43,697 nt of DNA from Saprospiraceae bacterium (GTDB lineage: Bacteria > Bacteroidota > Bacteroidia > Chitinophagales > Saprospiraceae): the NCBI GenBank assembly GCA_028285085.1, contig JANQQI010000138.1, positions 1 to 43,697 on the forward strand, read 5' to 3'. Positions 35,827-43,697 of this stretch are shown here, piece by piece. A program made the position numbers and the translations under genes. The first letter of the stretch is position 1. Each line of letters opens with the position of its first letter. Below the pieces are notes generated by a model, which was not told the DNA's origin, searched no databases, and saw only the letters and a program-made list of their open reading frames with translations.

Positions 35827-38800
35827 ATGATTAGACATTTTACCTGCCTTGCTATTTTTCTACTGCTCTGTACCTTGTCCTTTGGACAAGAGGAGATCGA
35901 AGTGCAAGCATTTAACTATGAGTCCACCACCAGGGATACCGTAATTGAATTTCCTACCGGAGATCATAATCAATACGAAAAAATTCTCATGATCTACTCC
36001 ATGCGCTGCAAGGATGGTTTGGTTTCGCCGGCCATTTCCGGGCAGACGAATATTGGCTGTGGAGAGTGGGATTATAGTTGTAATACTTACATCACGGATT
36101 CGACTCGCGTCGATTCGTTTTTCTCAACTTCTCCCAACTACGTTATTTCCGGGTTTTCGGGCGATGTCTTTGAATATACGACTCAGCCGACCTATACCTA
36201 TTATCAATCGACCCAACAGCAAGTCAATTATACTTCTACCATTAATGAAGTTGAAACGGCTTACGGCACAGGAACAATGCCTGAGGGTGTGCCTTTCAAC
36301 GGAGAGGCGACGCGGGCGCGGTTTCAGTTGTTGTATCCTGCTGCGGAGCTGAGCAATGCAGGACTTAGCGCAGGTAATCTCACCGGCCTTAAGTTTGATC
36401 TGGCCAATGCTTCGGCCGCTTACGATAAGCTAAGCATTCGCATTAAATCCACCTCGGCGAGTGCCTTGGAAGCAAGCAGTATCGATAATGATGGATTCAC
36501 GGAGGTCTATTTTCTGGATACGGATTTGGCTGCTGGGGAAAATTTCTTCGCTTTTCATACGCCCTTCAATTGGGATGGCAGTGCTAATCTGCTGATCGAT
36601 GTTAGCTACCAACGTCCTGCCCCGGAGACACCAACTTCGGTGATGGGAGACGAACAGACTGAGGTCGTACAGCTGCAAGCGGATGCCAGCGATGATCAAT
36701 TCGTCGAACTCAATGGTGCGGGCTACATTGACGTACCTCATGCTTTGAGTACGGTGCAGAATGAAATAACGGTAGCCTTCTGGTACCGTGGTGATGATGT
36801 GCTGCCGATTAACTCAACCACTTTTGAGGGGACTGACGCAGTCGGCCGCCGACAAATCAATGTCCACGCTCCCTGGAGTAATGGACAAATCTACTGGGAC
36901 TGTGGAAATGACGGCTCCGGTTACGATCGGATCAATAAAGCTGCCGCTGCGAATGAATTCAAAAATGAATGGAACCACATGGCGTTTACCAAAAACGCGA
37001 CGACCGGACAGATGAGAATCTACATCAACGGTAGCCTGTGGCATTCCGGCACTGGAAAAACGAAGCCGATTGATGTACAAGCTTTCCGAATCGGTGGTTC
37101 GATGAGTGGTACTTTGCGAAACTATGGTGGTATCGACGATTTTCAGGTTTGGGATAAGGAGCTTTCGCAGGCCACTATCCAAGAGTGGATGACCAAGCCA
37201 TTGAGTAACGAGCATCCAGATATCGACCACTTGGTGGCGAATTATGAATTCAATAATGTGGTTGGTAATGACATTACAGATGCTTCTCCCAACGCACTAA
37301 ATGGACAGAGCGTAGGGCCGATGGCGTTTCGGGATTACGAAAGTGCGCTACTTGAGAAAAATATCACCGCTTCCAACTTTCTACCCAATATCGTTTTTGT
37401 ACAGGGCGAGTATGAAATGGACGTTGTAGAGATTATCACGCTGGATTCCCTACAAAATATCGCTAACGAAGTACAAAGCTATACTGTCAATGGTACGGAT
37501 CTCGAACTCGTAAATACCGAATATGTCTACGCTTCGGGCGAGATGCCGATCTACGATAGTGAGGGGAATATCCTCGATTATGTTGAGGTGACACCAGAAG
37601 CTTCACTAACCATTGACCAATTGGAGCACTTTACGAAGCGACCTTCTAAATTCGAGATTATGTCTTTCGTTACACCCTACGGGATCAACCTTGATCTGGG
37701 AATAGAAGGAAAATCCTGGGTATTTGACGTTACGGATTTTGGTCCTATTCTGAAGGGAAACAAAAGGATCACCATGGAGCGCGGTGGACAATGGCAGGAA
37801 GATAACGATATCCGCTTTGTCTTCATCGAGGGTACGCCTACCCGGGAAGTCGTAGACATCCAGCAGGTTTGGCCGGTCACTTCGGAGAGCTACGTCAGAA
37901 TTGAAAATAACGAACGCTTCGAGCCACGTACTTTATACCATCCGCACGGCGGACAAATTGAGCTCAAAGCCGCCGTCACTGGCCACGGTCAGGAGGGTGA
38001 GTTCATCCCCCGCCAGCATTTTATTAACCTGGACGGCGGCAGCAGTGAATTTGAATGGACGGTTTGGAAAGAATGCGCTGGCAATCCCGTTTATCCACAA
38101 GGAGGTACCTGGGTATACGATCGCGCGGGATGGTGTCCCGGTGAAGCGACAGACGTTCAGACCTTTTCGGTAAGCGAATTCGTAGGCCCCGGCGACTTTT
38201 TCGATGTGGATTACGGCGTTATCGGTGCTACCGGAAATAGTAATTACATCGTCAATGTACAAATGGTGACCTACGGTGGCGCTAACTTCAGCCTTGATGC
38301 CGAGCTAGCCGATATTATTACCCCCTCACAGAAAGTGGAACACGAGCGATTTAACCCCATGTGTGGCAAGCCAAAGGTCTTGATCAAAAACAACGGTTCT
38401 ACGCCGTTGACCTCTTTGGATATCACCTATTCTGTCGAGGGGCTTGCTCCGCAGACCTACACCTGGAATGGTAATCTGGGCTTTCTGGAAACTGCCGAGG
38501 TCGAGCTCCCCGAATTACCGATTACCGCATTTGCCAGTGATGAATCTACCTTCACGGCTAGCGTGAGTAATCCTAACGGTGGAGCGGATCAATACAGCAA
38601 TAATGATTTACGAAGCACGAACTTTGATCTCGTTCCAACCTATGGCACCGATGTCGTCATCAGATTACGGACCAATGGCGCTGGCCATGAGACGAATTAT
38701 TGGGTGTACGATATTGATGGTAATGTCTTGGCCTCGAGAACGGGTAATCTGGATAATTTCACACTTTACACGGATACCTTATATGGCCTGAATGGCTGCT

Positions 38801-39237
38801 ACCGATTATACGTGGAAGATAGTGATGATGATGGTATCGAATGGTGGGCAAATAATGATGGCACAGGGAGTGTTGGGATCAAAAGCCTGGACGCTTCCTA
38901 CAAATTTCTCGAGCCTGATTTTGGTGGATTTATCCAGTATGAATTCTTCGCGGGTGAGATCACGCCAACCTTCGAGGTAGAGGCTCAGCAATTTTTAAAT
39001 GTCTATCCCAATCCAAGTCGAGATATTTTCTTCGCGGAGCTAGAAGGTTACAAAGGAGAAATACAAATTAATGTGGTAAATCAAATTGGGCAGGTCTTGC
39101 AATCCAAACAATTTGATAATCTCTCGGGAGATATTCTTAGTACTACCTTTGATTTGACGGCCTACGATAGTGGGATGTACTATTTAGAAATCCAGCAGGA
39201 GGATAAGATTGAAGTTCGAAAGTTGGTGAAGTTATAG
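35827..39237 (+). CDS. Secreted peptide:N-glycosidase F-like enzyme with LamG-type insert and T9SS domain
   Basis: Removes asparagine-linked glycans from glycoproteins, if active. 1136 residues with a signal peptide (HFTCLAIFLLLCTLSFG). The N-terminal part contains CGEWDYSCNTYI, aligning with the Flavobacterium PNGase F segment CDEWDRYANVYV, whose Asp is catalytic; here it is D82. A LamG/concanavalin-like domain occupies about residues 295-455. The C-terminal PNGase half follows: ITMERGGQW (E651), GEFIPRQHF (E725) and GTWVYDRAGWCPGE, the strongest family signature. E651 and E725 are my candidates for the other two acidic residues. A type A T9SS sorting domain ends the protein (NVYPNPSRDIFF to EVRKLVKL). 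The start follows a good promoter. Monocistronic. Confidence 0.9.
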   Translation: MIRHFTCLAIFLLLCTLSFGQEEIEVQAFNYESTTRDTVIEFPTGDHNQYEKILMIYSMRCKDGLVSPAISGQTNIGCGEWDYSCNTYITDSTRVDSFFSTSPNYVISGFSGDVFEYTTQPTYTYYQSTQQQVNYTSTINEVETAYGTGTMPEGVPFNGEATRARFQLLYPAAELSNAGLSAGNLTGLKFDLANASAAYDKLSIRIKSTSASALEASSIDNDGFTEVYFLDTDLAAGENFFAFHTPFNWDGSANLLIDVSYQRPAPETPTSVMGDEQTEVVQLQADASDDQFVELNGAGYIDVPHALSTVQNEITVAFWYRGDDVLPINSTTFEGTDAVGRRQINVHAPWSNGQIYWDCGNDGSGYDRINKAAAANEFKNEWNHMAFTKNATTGQMRIYINGSLWHSGTGKTKPIDVQAFRIGGSMSGTLRNYGGIDDFQVWDKELSQATIQEWMTKPLSNEHPDIDHLVANYEFNNVVGNDITDASPNALNGQSVGPMAFRDYESALLEKNITASNFLPNIVFVQGEYEMDVVEIITLDSLQNIANEVQSYTVNGTDLELVNTEYVYASGEMPIYDSEGNILDYVEVTPEASLTIDQLEHFTKRPSKFEIMSFVTPYGINLDLGIEGKSWVFDVTDFGPILKGNKRITMERGGQWQEDNDIRFVFIEGTPTREVVDIQQVWPVTSESYVRIENNERFEPRTLYHPHGGQIELKAAVTGHGQEGEFIPRQHFINLDGGSSEFEWTVWKECAGNPVYPQGGTWVYDRAGWCPGEATDVQTFSVSEFVGPGDFFDVDYGVIGATGNSNYIVNVQMVTYGGANFSLDAELADIITPSQKVEHERFNPMCGKPKVLIKNNGSTPLTSLDITYSVEGLAPQTYTWNGNLGFLETAEVELPELPITAFASDESTFTASVSNPNGGADQYSNNDLRSTNFDLVPTYGTDVVIRLRTNGAGHETNYWVYDIDGNVLASRTGNLDNFTLYTDTLYGLNGCYRLYVEDSDDDGIEWWANNDGTGSVGIKSLDASYKFLEPDFGGFIQYEFFAGEITPTFEVEAQQFLNVYPNPSRDIFFAELEGYKGEIQINVVNQIGQVLQSKQFDNLSGDILSTTFDLTAYDSGMYYLEIQQEDKIEVRKLVKL

Positions 39238-39265
39238 TACGGTAAAAATTATTAATTTAATTTTT

Positions 39266-39307
39266 AAACATCTTCCGGCGACAGGTCGTCGCCGGAAGAT
39301 GTTTTTT
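39266..39307 (+). terminator. Terminator of the PNGase F-like gene
   Basis: A perfect 17-base stem (39266-39282 with 39288-39304), five-base loop AGGTC and a T-run, 28 bases after the stop. Confidence 0.93.
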
Positions 39308-39355
39308 ATGTCTTTAAGGAAAGGTAGAATGTTTAAAACATTTCTCTTCGCTAAA

Positions 39356-39547
39356 TCAAAATAAACCATCCTGCGCGTTCTTAATTTGAGTGTCGAAGGC
39401 TGATTTAAGCTTGGCAATTTCATCCTTTTTCTCGGCCGGACTCAAAGTCGTCGAAGCATTTATCAATTTGATTTGCTTATCTAACTCTTTTTGGAGTTCA
39501 GCTTTATAATTATTTTCTCCTTCGAAATGTAGTTGTAGATGTGACAT
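39356..39547 (-). CDS. Small coiled-coil protein (63 aa)
   Basis: A 63-residue protein of unknown function, almost entirely helical and heptad-like (YKAELQKELDKQIKLINAST and AEKKDEIAKLKSAFDTQIKN). No signal peptide. The start at 39547 is an ATG after an AT-rich stretch. It follows the methyltransferase gene by 39 bases and may be cotranscribed with it. Moderate confidence, because short acidic/basic helical frames can occur by chance. Confidence 0.62.
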   Translation of the reverse strand: MSHLQLHFEGENNYKAELQKELDKQIKLINASTTLSPAEKKDEIAKLKSAFDTQIKNAQDGLF

Positions 39548-39586
39548 GTTTGTCTTGTTTAGGGATACATGAAAAATATAACGACC

Positions 39587-40192
39587 TCAGTCTTTTTTTG
39601 TCATAAGAATAATCCCGGTAGACCAATCCATTTTGGTGAGGGAGAAATCTTTTCTGTTTTCTAAATAAGCAATTAATTGCGTGGCTTTTTCTTGGTGACC
39701 CTCAGGCCAATTGGATTGGGGGCGCATATCATCGATGACGTAAAAACCACCTATCTTGATTAAATCTAGAATCTCATCAATTTCACTGTATTTTCCGGGC
39801 CAGGCATCCGCAAAGACCAGATCAAATTGTTGACCTTGATAATTCTTGATCCAGGTTGTTCCATCCGCACAGATCAATTCAACCCTTTCATCTTGTCCAA
39901 AAAATGTGTTAGCAATCTTTATGAGTTCGGGATCATTGTCGATCGACACTAAAGTGGAATGTTGGTCTAAACCATCGACCATCCAAGCTAACGCCAACCC
40001 TACCCCTGTGCCTAATTCTAGTATGCGTGATTGTGGCTTGGAAGCAACCAATGTTTTTAAAAAAGTACCGATATAAATATCCGAGGGCATGGTGAAGCCG
40101 ATCTCATTTGATTTGGCCAAAATCTCGTTATACACTTTGGGCTTGTCTAAAATGTTAGATTGATCCATTTTGCTACAACTTTTTTGTTTCAA
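39587..40192 (-). CDS. Class I SAM-dependent methyltransferase
   Basis: A 201-residue methyltransferase. The SAM-binding motif I is ILELGTGVGLALAWM (about residue 57), then the acidic motif II LVSIDNDPELI, and motif III/IV as FDLVFADAWPGKYSEID. The final strand holds GGFYVIDDM. The fold resembles O-methyltransferases of the COMT type, but the substrate is open. The frame begins at 40192 and overlaps the previous gene by 20 bases; the ATG at 40168 (MDQSNILDKP), 4 bases after that stop, is an equally likely start. Confidence 0.9.
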   Translation of the reverse strand: MKQKSCSKMDQSNILDKPKVYNEILAKSNEIGFTMPSDIYIGTFLKTLVASKPQSRILELGTGVGLALAWMVDGLDQHSTLVSIDNDPELIKIANTFFGQDERVELICADGTTWIKNYQGQQFDLVFADAWPGKYSEIDEILDLIKIGGFYVIDDMRPQSNWPEGHQEKATQLIAYLENRKDFSLTKMDWSTGIILMTKKD

Positions 40193-40997
40193 TATCCCTG
40201 ATCACTGATTTGACCATATTCATTTTAGATAAATGGCCTTGGGAAAATATTTTAATAAATAGATTTTCGCGCAAATTTAGACGCTTAAATATCTCTTTGG
40301 GCGAACAGCCTTGGCGATGAAAAGTGGCCACGTCATCAAAAAAGGATTCTAAAAAACTAAGCTTTTTGGATAATTGCTGCTTGCTATTTTTTAGTTGCGG
40401 ATTATGACTACAAAACATCACCTTGAAATCAAGCTGTAATATTTTTTTTGTAGACTCAATTTGCTCACGGATGCTTTCATCCTTTAAAAAATATCCGATG
40501 TAGGAATTGATATATAAATCCGCAGAAAATAACCATTTCCTATCAGGCTCATATAAGGCGACCATATCCGGTGCGTGTCCGGGGATAGGAATGAGGTCGA
40601 AACAAAATTTATTGGTTTTAATGGTGTCCGATATTGGAATTAAATCATGAAAAGGAGGACGATTGCCCCAAGTGACCTGCTGAGCGAGACTCAGCTTTGG
40701 CGGATTTTTCATCAATTGGCAGCACGGCCAGGGGGCGTAGACCTTGCAGTTGTGTAAAGCTTGGAGCGGTTTAATATTGCCGCTATGATCTTCGTGGTGG
40801 TGCGTAATAAATATTTGCTGTACATCGAGGGATTGGGTGGCAGCGATGATGCTGTCTTTCATTCTGCTCTGCCCCGTATCGATCAAAAGCCCGTCAATAT
40901 AGTAGATATGCGAAAACATTTTTGGCTGGCCCATCAGCTTACGCCCAAATTTAAAGCCCAAGACTTCCTCGTACGTCAATGTGTTTGAAACGACCAA
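40173..40997 (-). CDS. Metallo-beta-lactamase-fold hydrolase
   Basis: A 274-residue metal-dependent hydrolase. The signature THHHEDHSGN (about residue 70) supplies the first metal ligands, with DTGQSRMKD upstream. Later ligands are suggested by PIPGHAPDMVALYEP (second-half His) and SADLYINS, with a final CSHNPQL. It looks like a general MBL hydrolase of the glyoxalase II-like group, not an antibiotic-resistance enzyme. It heads a unit with the methyltransferase gene, which it overlaps or nearly touches. Confidence 0.92.
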   Translation of the reverse strand: MVVSNTLTYEEVLGFKFGRKLMGQPKMFSHIYYIDGLLIDTGQSRMKDSIIAATQSLDVQQIFITHHHEDHSGNIKPLQALHNCKVYAPWPCCQLMKNPPKLSLAQQVTWGNRPPFHDLIPISDTIKTNKFCFDLIPIPGHAPDMVALYEPDRKWLFSADLYINSYIGYFLKDESIREQIESTKKILQLDFKVMFCSHNPQLKNSKQQLSKKLSFLESFFDDVATFHRQGCSPKEIFKRLNLRENLFIKIFSQGHLSKMNMVKSVIRDIETKKL

Positions 40998-41156
40998 TTG
41001 CGTTTTGATTTTATAATTGGGGATGGATAAGACTAAAATAAATTACCCCACATTTATCTTTTTCGAAAGATAGTGATAAGCTATTGCAACATCAATAGCT
41101 GCTCAGTTTACTAATTGAGTTTATTCCCAAATACACTTAACGATCAAAGAGGAGCA

Positions 41157-41195
41157 TAATGCGGACTTCAGAGCAGTGACCTTCGGCCCGCATTA
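41157..41195. other. Hairpin downstream of the beta-barrel gene
   Basis: TAATGCGG (41157-41164) pairs with CCGCATTA (41188-41195) around a 23-base loop. It starts about 25 bases past the beta-barrel stop on the minus strand and has no T-run. It may stabilise the transcript end. The rest of the 222-base gap shows nothing clear. Confidence 0.4.
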
Positions 41196-41219
41196 CACTT
41201 ATAGATCGGGGCCTATATT

Positions 41220-42077
41220 TTATTTTTGATGTCCCGGCTCCCAAATCAGACGGACAAAAGAACTCAGTCTCTCATTTTCTCTGCTTACTGGGATGCCTGC
41301 TACAATTCCGATCAACAGGTTGTCGGCAATGCCGACTCTCATTTGTGGACGCATGGTCATATCAAAATTGCCATTGTCAATCGTCTTGTTAAATTCAACG
41401 CCAATGAAATTTCGTGTGCCTGAAATCATGTAGTGAAAACTGGTGTTCGCATCATAAGTCGTATGAAATTTGTTGGTGTCGAAGTGCTGTGCAATCATGG
41501 GCCCGGTATAGATCAAGGAGTGCCAGTTGTTGCCCCAACGCTTGGCGACGACCAAGAATGGATTGTAGATATTACCTTGGATGAGCGGCTTACCAAACTG
41601 CCTAAAGTCGGATAGCTCAAACTCATTGATATAACCCAAAGCAATCGAGGTGGCCATTGGTTCATGCACCAAGCATGACCATTGAGCGGCAATCTTCAAA
41701 CTGTTTAACCGATTGGATGGCGTTGAATCTTTTTCTGTGCCATTAACCGGGGAATAAAATGTAAACGGCAGCTCCACTTCGAGCCCTAACCGATCAATGG
41801 GTGCCCATTCGTATTCCACTAAGGCTTCGTAGGAATCAAATCTTAGATTGTCTGTCAAGCCTAAACCGATGTTCCATTCTTTTTCGCCTTTTCGTGCTCC
41901 GAGGTCTCGGATGAGATCAATATAAAGTGGTTCAGCGTGCAAGACCTTGTCGGGCTCTTTATGGTCCTCGATTTGTTGAATGTAGATGCTATCCTTTTCG
42001 GCACCTGTGATTTGAGCAAAACTATAAGTAGAGAATGCCAATGCAAAGACTGGCATCATGGTTTTAATGATGGTCAT
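41220..42077 (-). CDS. Outer-membrane beta-barrel protein
   Basis: A 285-residue exported protein with a signal peptide (IIKTMMPVFALAFSTYSFAQ). The mature N-terminus contains HAEPLYIDLIRDLGARKGEK, a wording (RDLGARKGEKEWN) I have seen in Bacteroidota beta-barrel families. Alternating hydrophobic/aromatic strands follow, such as WNIGLGLTDNLRFDSYEAL, LGLEVELPFTFYSPV, NNWHSLIYTGPMIA and FIGVEFNKTIDNG, ending with a Phe/Trp-rich strand. This fits a barrel of about 12 strands, probably a porin or lipid-exchange channel. Substrate unknown. It is 76 bases after a small exported protein gene. Confidence 0.78.
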   Translation of the reverse strand: MTIIKTMMPVFALAFSTYSFAQITGAEKDSIYIQQIEDHKEPDKVLHAEPLYIDLIRDLGARKGEKEWNIGLGLTDNLRFDSYEALVEYEWAPIDRLGLEVELPFTFYSPVNGTEKDSTPSNRLNSLKIAAQWSCLVHEPMATSIALGYINEFELSDFRQFGKPLIQGNIYNPFLVVAKRWGNNWHSLIYTGPMIAQHFDTNKFHTTYDANTSFHYMISGTRNFIGVEFNKTIDNGNFDMTMRPQMRVGIADNLLIGIVAGIPVSRENERLSSFVRLIWEPGHQK

Positions 42078-42153
42078 TTTGATTTATTTAAAGCATTACA
42101 AGATTAGCCCGTGTCCGTAAGGACGCAGGAATTATTCGAGTCGTAAAAACAAA

Positions 42154-42540
42154 TCAAACTTTGGGTGGGGGGGGATCGATTTCGAAGAAACCGGTTGATA
42201 AATCAGCTTCCTCCTCGGGGAAAAGCGCCTTCCTGCCCGCTAGCTGTAGTTGGGCGGCTTTATCGGCAGTCGGCAGATCAACCAATAAATCAAGATGGGC
42301 ACTTTTTTTATTGTTAGGATTTTCGGTATCGCGGTCATCATATTCCTTGATCGCATCTTCATAGCCTAGTACTTTCTCGATCACGAATTCGATAAAACTC
42401 TCTTGATCATTGAATGATAAATCCTCTGGGATATAATCAGGCTCGGGGTCTGCGGCGTCAACACTTAGATTCAATAAGTGCAGCCCCATGAGTCCCCATA
42501 GGATTCTAGTAAATAGGCTATTTCTGATTCGACTGATCAC
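42154..42540 (-). CDS. Small exported protein of unknown function
   Basis: A 128-residue protein with a signal peptide (LFTRILWGLMGLHLLNLSVDA). The mature part is strongly acidic with a helix (QESFIEFVIEKVLGYEDAIK) and an Asp/Glu/Asn-rich segment, then PPPPK at the end. I have a memory of similar proteins next to barrel genes in Bacteroidota but cannot verify it. It lies 76 bases before the beta-barrel gene, same direction, and may be cotranscribed. Confidence 0.7.
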   Translation of the reverse strand: MISRIRNSLFTRILWGLMGLHLLNLSVDAADPEPDYIPEDLSFNDQESFIEFVIEKVLGYEDAIKEYDDRDTENPNNKKSAHLDLLVDLPTADKAAQLQLAGRKALFPEEEADLSTGFFEIDPPPPKV

Positions 42541-42666
42541 GTTGCAAAATTAACGCTCCTTCGTCGTTTTTCATATGGCCATGCTCTACTTTAATGTCAG
42601 CAGATTGCTTTTTTTAGAAAAGGTAGGGATGCCCTGGCTCGGCTTTTTATATTCGGATTAATAAGA

Positions 42667-43697
42667 TCAATTCCACCGCCGCCTCTTGCGATATTTTATA
42701 TTGACTCTTTTCCGGTTAGCAGGTGTGTTTATTTCGATAATGTTGTCATAATGATCAAATGTTATTGAGAAAAGTAGATTACCTGCCCCGGAGATCGTGA
42801 TGTTCAGGTGCTTATTTTCCAGATACTCAATGTTTGTTTCGAATTGGGTCGTTGACCAATTTACTTGCCCACCCTTCCTCTGGCTGATACTTTGGATTAA
42901 CCCAAGCTGATCGTAAGCGAATTTTAAAAAAGTCGTATCCGCACTTCCATTTTTAAATTTCATTAGGGTGTTTTTTGTAATAATCCGCTTTTCTTCCCAT
43001 GCATACACTTCTACTTGACATTCAACTCCGGGGCCAAAGTAATGCCCCATGGTTTTGATATTTGACACGCGATTTCTTTCATCATAAGAAATGACATACT
43101 CGAGTTGACCATTCCTCACGTTATACCATTCGAAGAGCTTACCTTTCCGCTTTGCTTTTTTTAGCTCTCCTCCAAAGCCGTGTTGAATTAAAAAGCGATC
43201 CTCATCAATGACAAATAGATCATCAAGATGCTGGCCTCTAAAGATTTTATGAATACGACCATCGTCGCGATAGGAATAAGTCCATGAATTAAACCTTTCA
43301 TCGGGTTTCAGGATAACGGTTTGGTTGTCTTTAACCACAAAAGGAATCGTATCCGTTTTAGAAGACGTCTCTCGGTATAGATCAAATGCTTTTACCCATT
43401 CAATATTTTTGATGGTTTGATCTCGGTGATGCTGTCGAAGCTCAAAGGGACTTAGGAAAATCCCTTGCGCGTAAGGGCGAAGGAATAAATCGTTCGCTTG
43501 CTTTATCAGCTGAGCCGTTCTTAAGCTATCTTCCTCTTGGCATAAGGCTTTAGAGCCTGTTTGGGAATTATTAGTTGGTCTACAAACGTCATTTTTTCGC
43601 TTACACTTCGGCTCTTTTTCGTTACGTAGCCTCCGGCTATGCTCCTCAAAAGGGGCCTCGTTTAAACAAAAAAATGTCAGTTTTCGACTGAAAGAAC
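42667..43697 (-). CDS. Hypothetical protein, open to the right edge, possibly 5'-disrupted
   Basis: The visible 3' end (stop at 42667) encodes a beta-rich protein with short Tyr/Asp repeats (YSYRDDGRIHKIFRG, VISYDERNRVSNIKT, FAYDQLGLIQSISQR, TFDHYDNIIEINT) reminiscent of RHS/YD-type strands. A GTG at 43338 could start a 223-residue form, but codons continue in frame without a stop to the window end. The sequence ALCQEEDSLRTAQLIKQAND directly after position 43552 looks like a mature N-terminus after a signal peptide. Further upstream the frame turns Arg/Lys-rich (SRRLRNEKEPKCKRK) with no hydrophobic core. I suspect the natural signal peptide was lost at 43552; see the next entry. No family recognised. 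Confidence 0.68.
   Translation of the reverse strand, partial: SFSRKLTFFCLNEAPFEEHSRRLRNEKEPKCKRKNDVCRPTNNSQTGSKALCQEEDSLRTAQLIKQANDLFLRPYAQGIFLSPFELRQHHRDQTIKNIEWVKAFDLYRETSSKTDTIPFVVKDNQTVILKPDERFNSWTYSYRDDGRIHKIFRGQHLDDLFVIDEDRFLIQHGFGGELKKAKRKGKLFEWYNVRNGQLEYVISYDERNRVSNIKTMGHYFGPGVECQVEVYAWEEKRIITKNTLMKFKNGSADTTFLKFAYDQLGLIQSISQRKGGQVNWSTTQFETNIEYLENKHLNITISGAGNLLFSITFDHYDNIIEINTPANRKRVNIKYRKRRRWN
43553..43697. mobile_element. Possible end of an insertion sequence (IS5/ISL2-like)
   Basis: The text GAGCCTGTTTGGGAATTATT begins at 43553, right after TTA (43550-43552). A GAGCCTGTTT-type terminal repeat with a TNA target duplication is known from some IS5-family (ISL2/IS1031) elements. The region further in has small hairpins and no relation to the hypothetical gene. 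The element would extend past the edge, so neither transposase nor the other end is visible. Tentative. Confidence 0.35.

Noticed and set aside
36014-36352. 112-codon frame inside the PNGase F-like gene
   Set aside because: Shadow in another frame of a well-supported coding region.
40173-40192. 20-base overlap of methyltransferase and MBL genes as a special feature
   Set aside because: The downstream ATG at 40168 removes the overlap, so ordinary operon spacing is as likely.
1-43697. CRISPR array, tRNA or rRNA
   Set aside because: No regular spaced repeats, cloverleaf-like sequence or rRNA-like stretch was found by eye.

Overview
The window reads as chromosomal DNA of a member of the Bacteroidota, probably a Saprospiria/Lewinella-like marine or aquatic bacterium. 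The phylum call is well supported. Three secreted proteins end in type IX secretion (T9SS) sorting domains. There is a one-protein hybrid two-component system (HTCS) and a PNGase F-type deglycosylase. Start codons mostly lack Shine-Dalgarno sequences, and two promoters fit the Bacteroidota TTTG/TAnnTTTG pattern. The narrower family call is inference. Codon use looks uniform, with no obvious island or prophage. No rRNA, tRNA or CRISPR array was seen.

Layout. 1-2232 (minus): proBA proline-synthesis operon, with proA cut by the left edge. 2593-6831 (plus): aconitase, MscL and an unknown five-helix membrane protein. 7059-9747 (plus): a secreted coiled-coil/S74-chaperone-like protein and a secreted metzincin protease with 3-coathanger and T9SS domains. 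10154-10330 (plus): a 58-residue HTH-like protein. 10416-12089 (minus): FadD-type acyl-CoA ligase. 12396-16514 (plus): HTCS sensor/regulator. 16815-24150 (plus): a compact four-gene operon of a T9SS-exported protein, a 14-loop VCBS/ASPIC-UnbV (CRTAC1-like) protein, an unknown 67-residue protein, and an 853-residue fusion of alkaline-phosphatase-superfamily, TPR and sulfotransferase domains. 24313-33891 (minus): lipoproteins, a cold-shock-domain protein, a hydrolase/TPR-lipoprotein/membrane-protein operon, an orphan AAA ATPase, a serine hydrolase, a VOC-like lipoprotein and an HxlR regulator. 33981-34418 (plus): an SRPBCC protein divergent from HxlR. 34431-35527: a decayed C-terminal remnant of a GNAT gene, a small membrane protein and the intact GNAT gene. 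35827-39237 (plus): a PNGase F-like enzyme interrupted by a LamG-type domain. 39356-43697 (minus): small coiled-coil protein, methyltransferase, MBL hydrolase, beta-barrel protein, small exported protein, and a gene that runs to the right edge and may be broken by an insertion sequence.

The most promising candidate for an undescribed system is 12396-24150. A sensor/regulator of the kind that usually controls extracellular glycan use is followed by a tightly spaced operon joining two exported proteins to a cytoplasmic phosphatase/sulfotransferase-type fusion. I infer that it modifies a surface or secreted polymer with sulfate or phosphate, or removes such groups, but the substrate cannot be read from sequence. 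Other notable items are the PNGase F/LamG architecture, paired dyad operators between HxlR and SRPBCC genes, the 17-residue GNAT remnant, and the possible IS end at the right edge.
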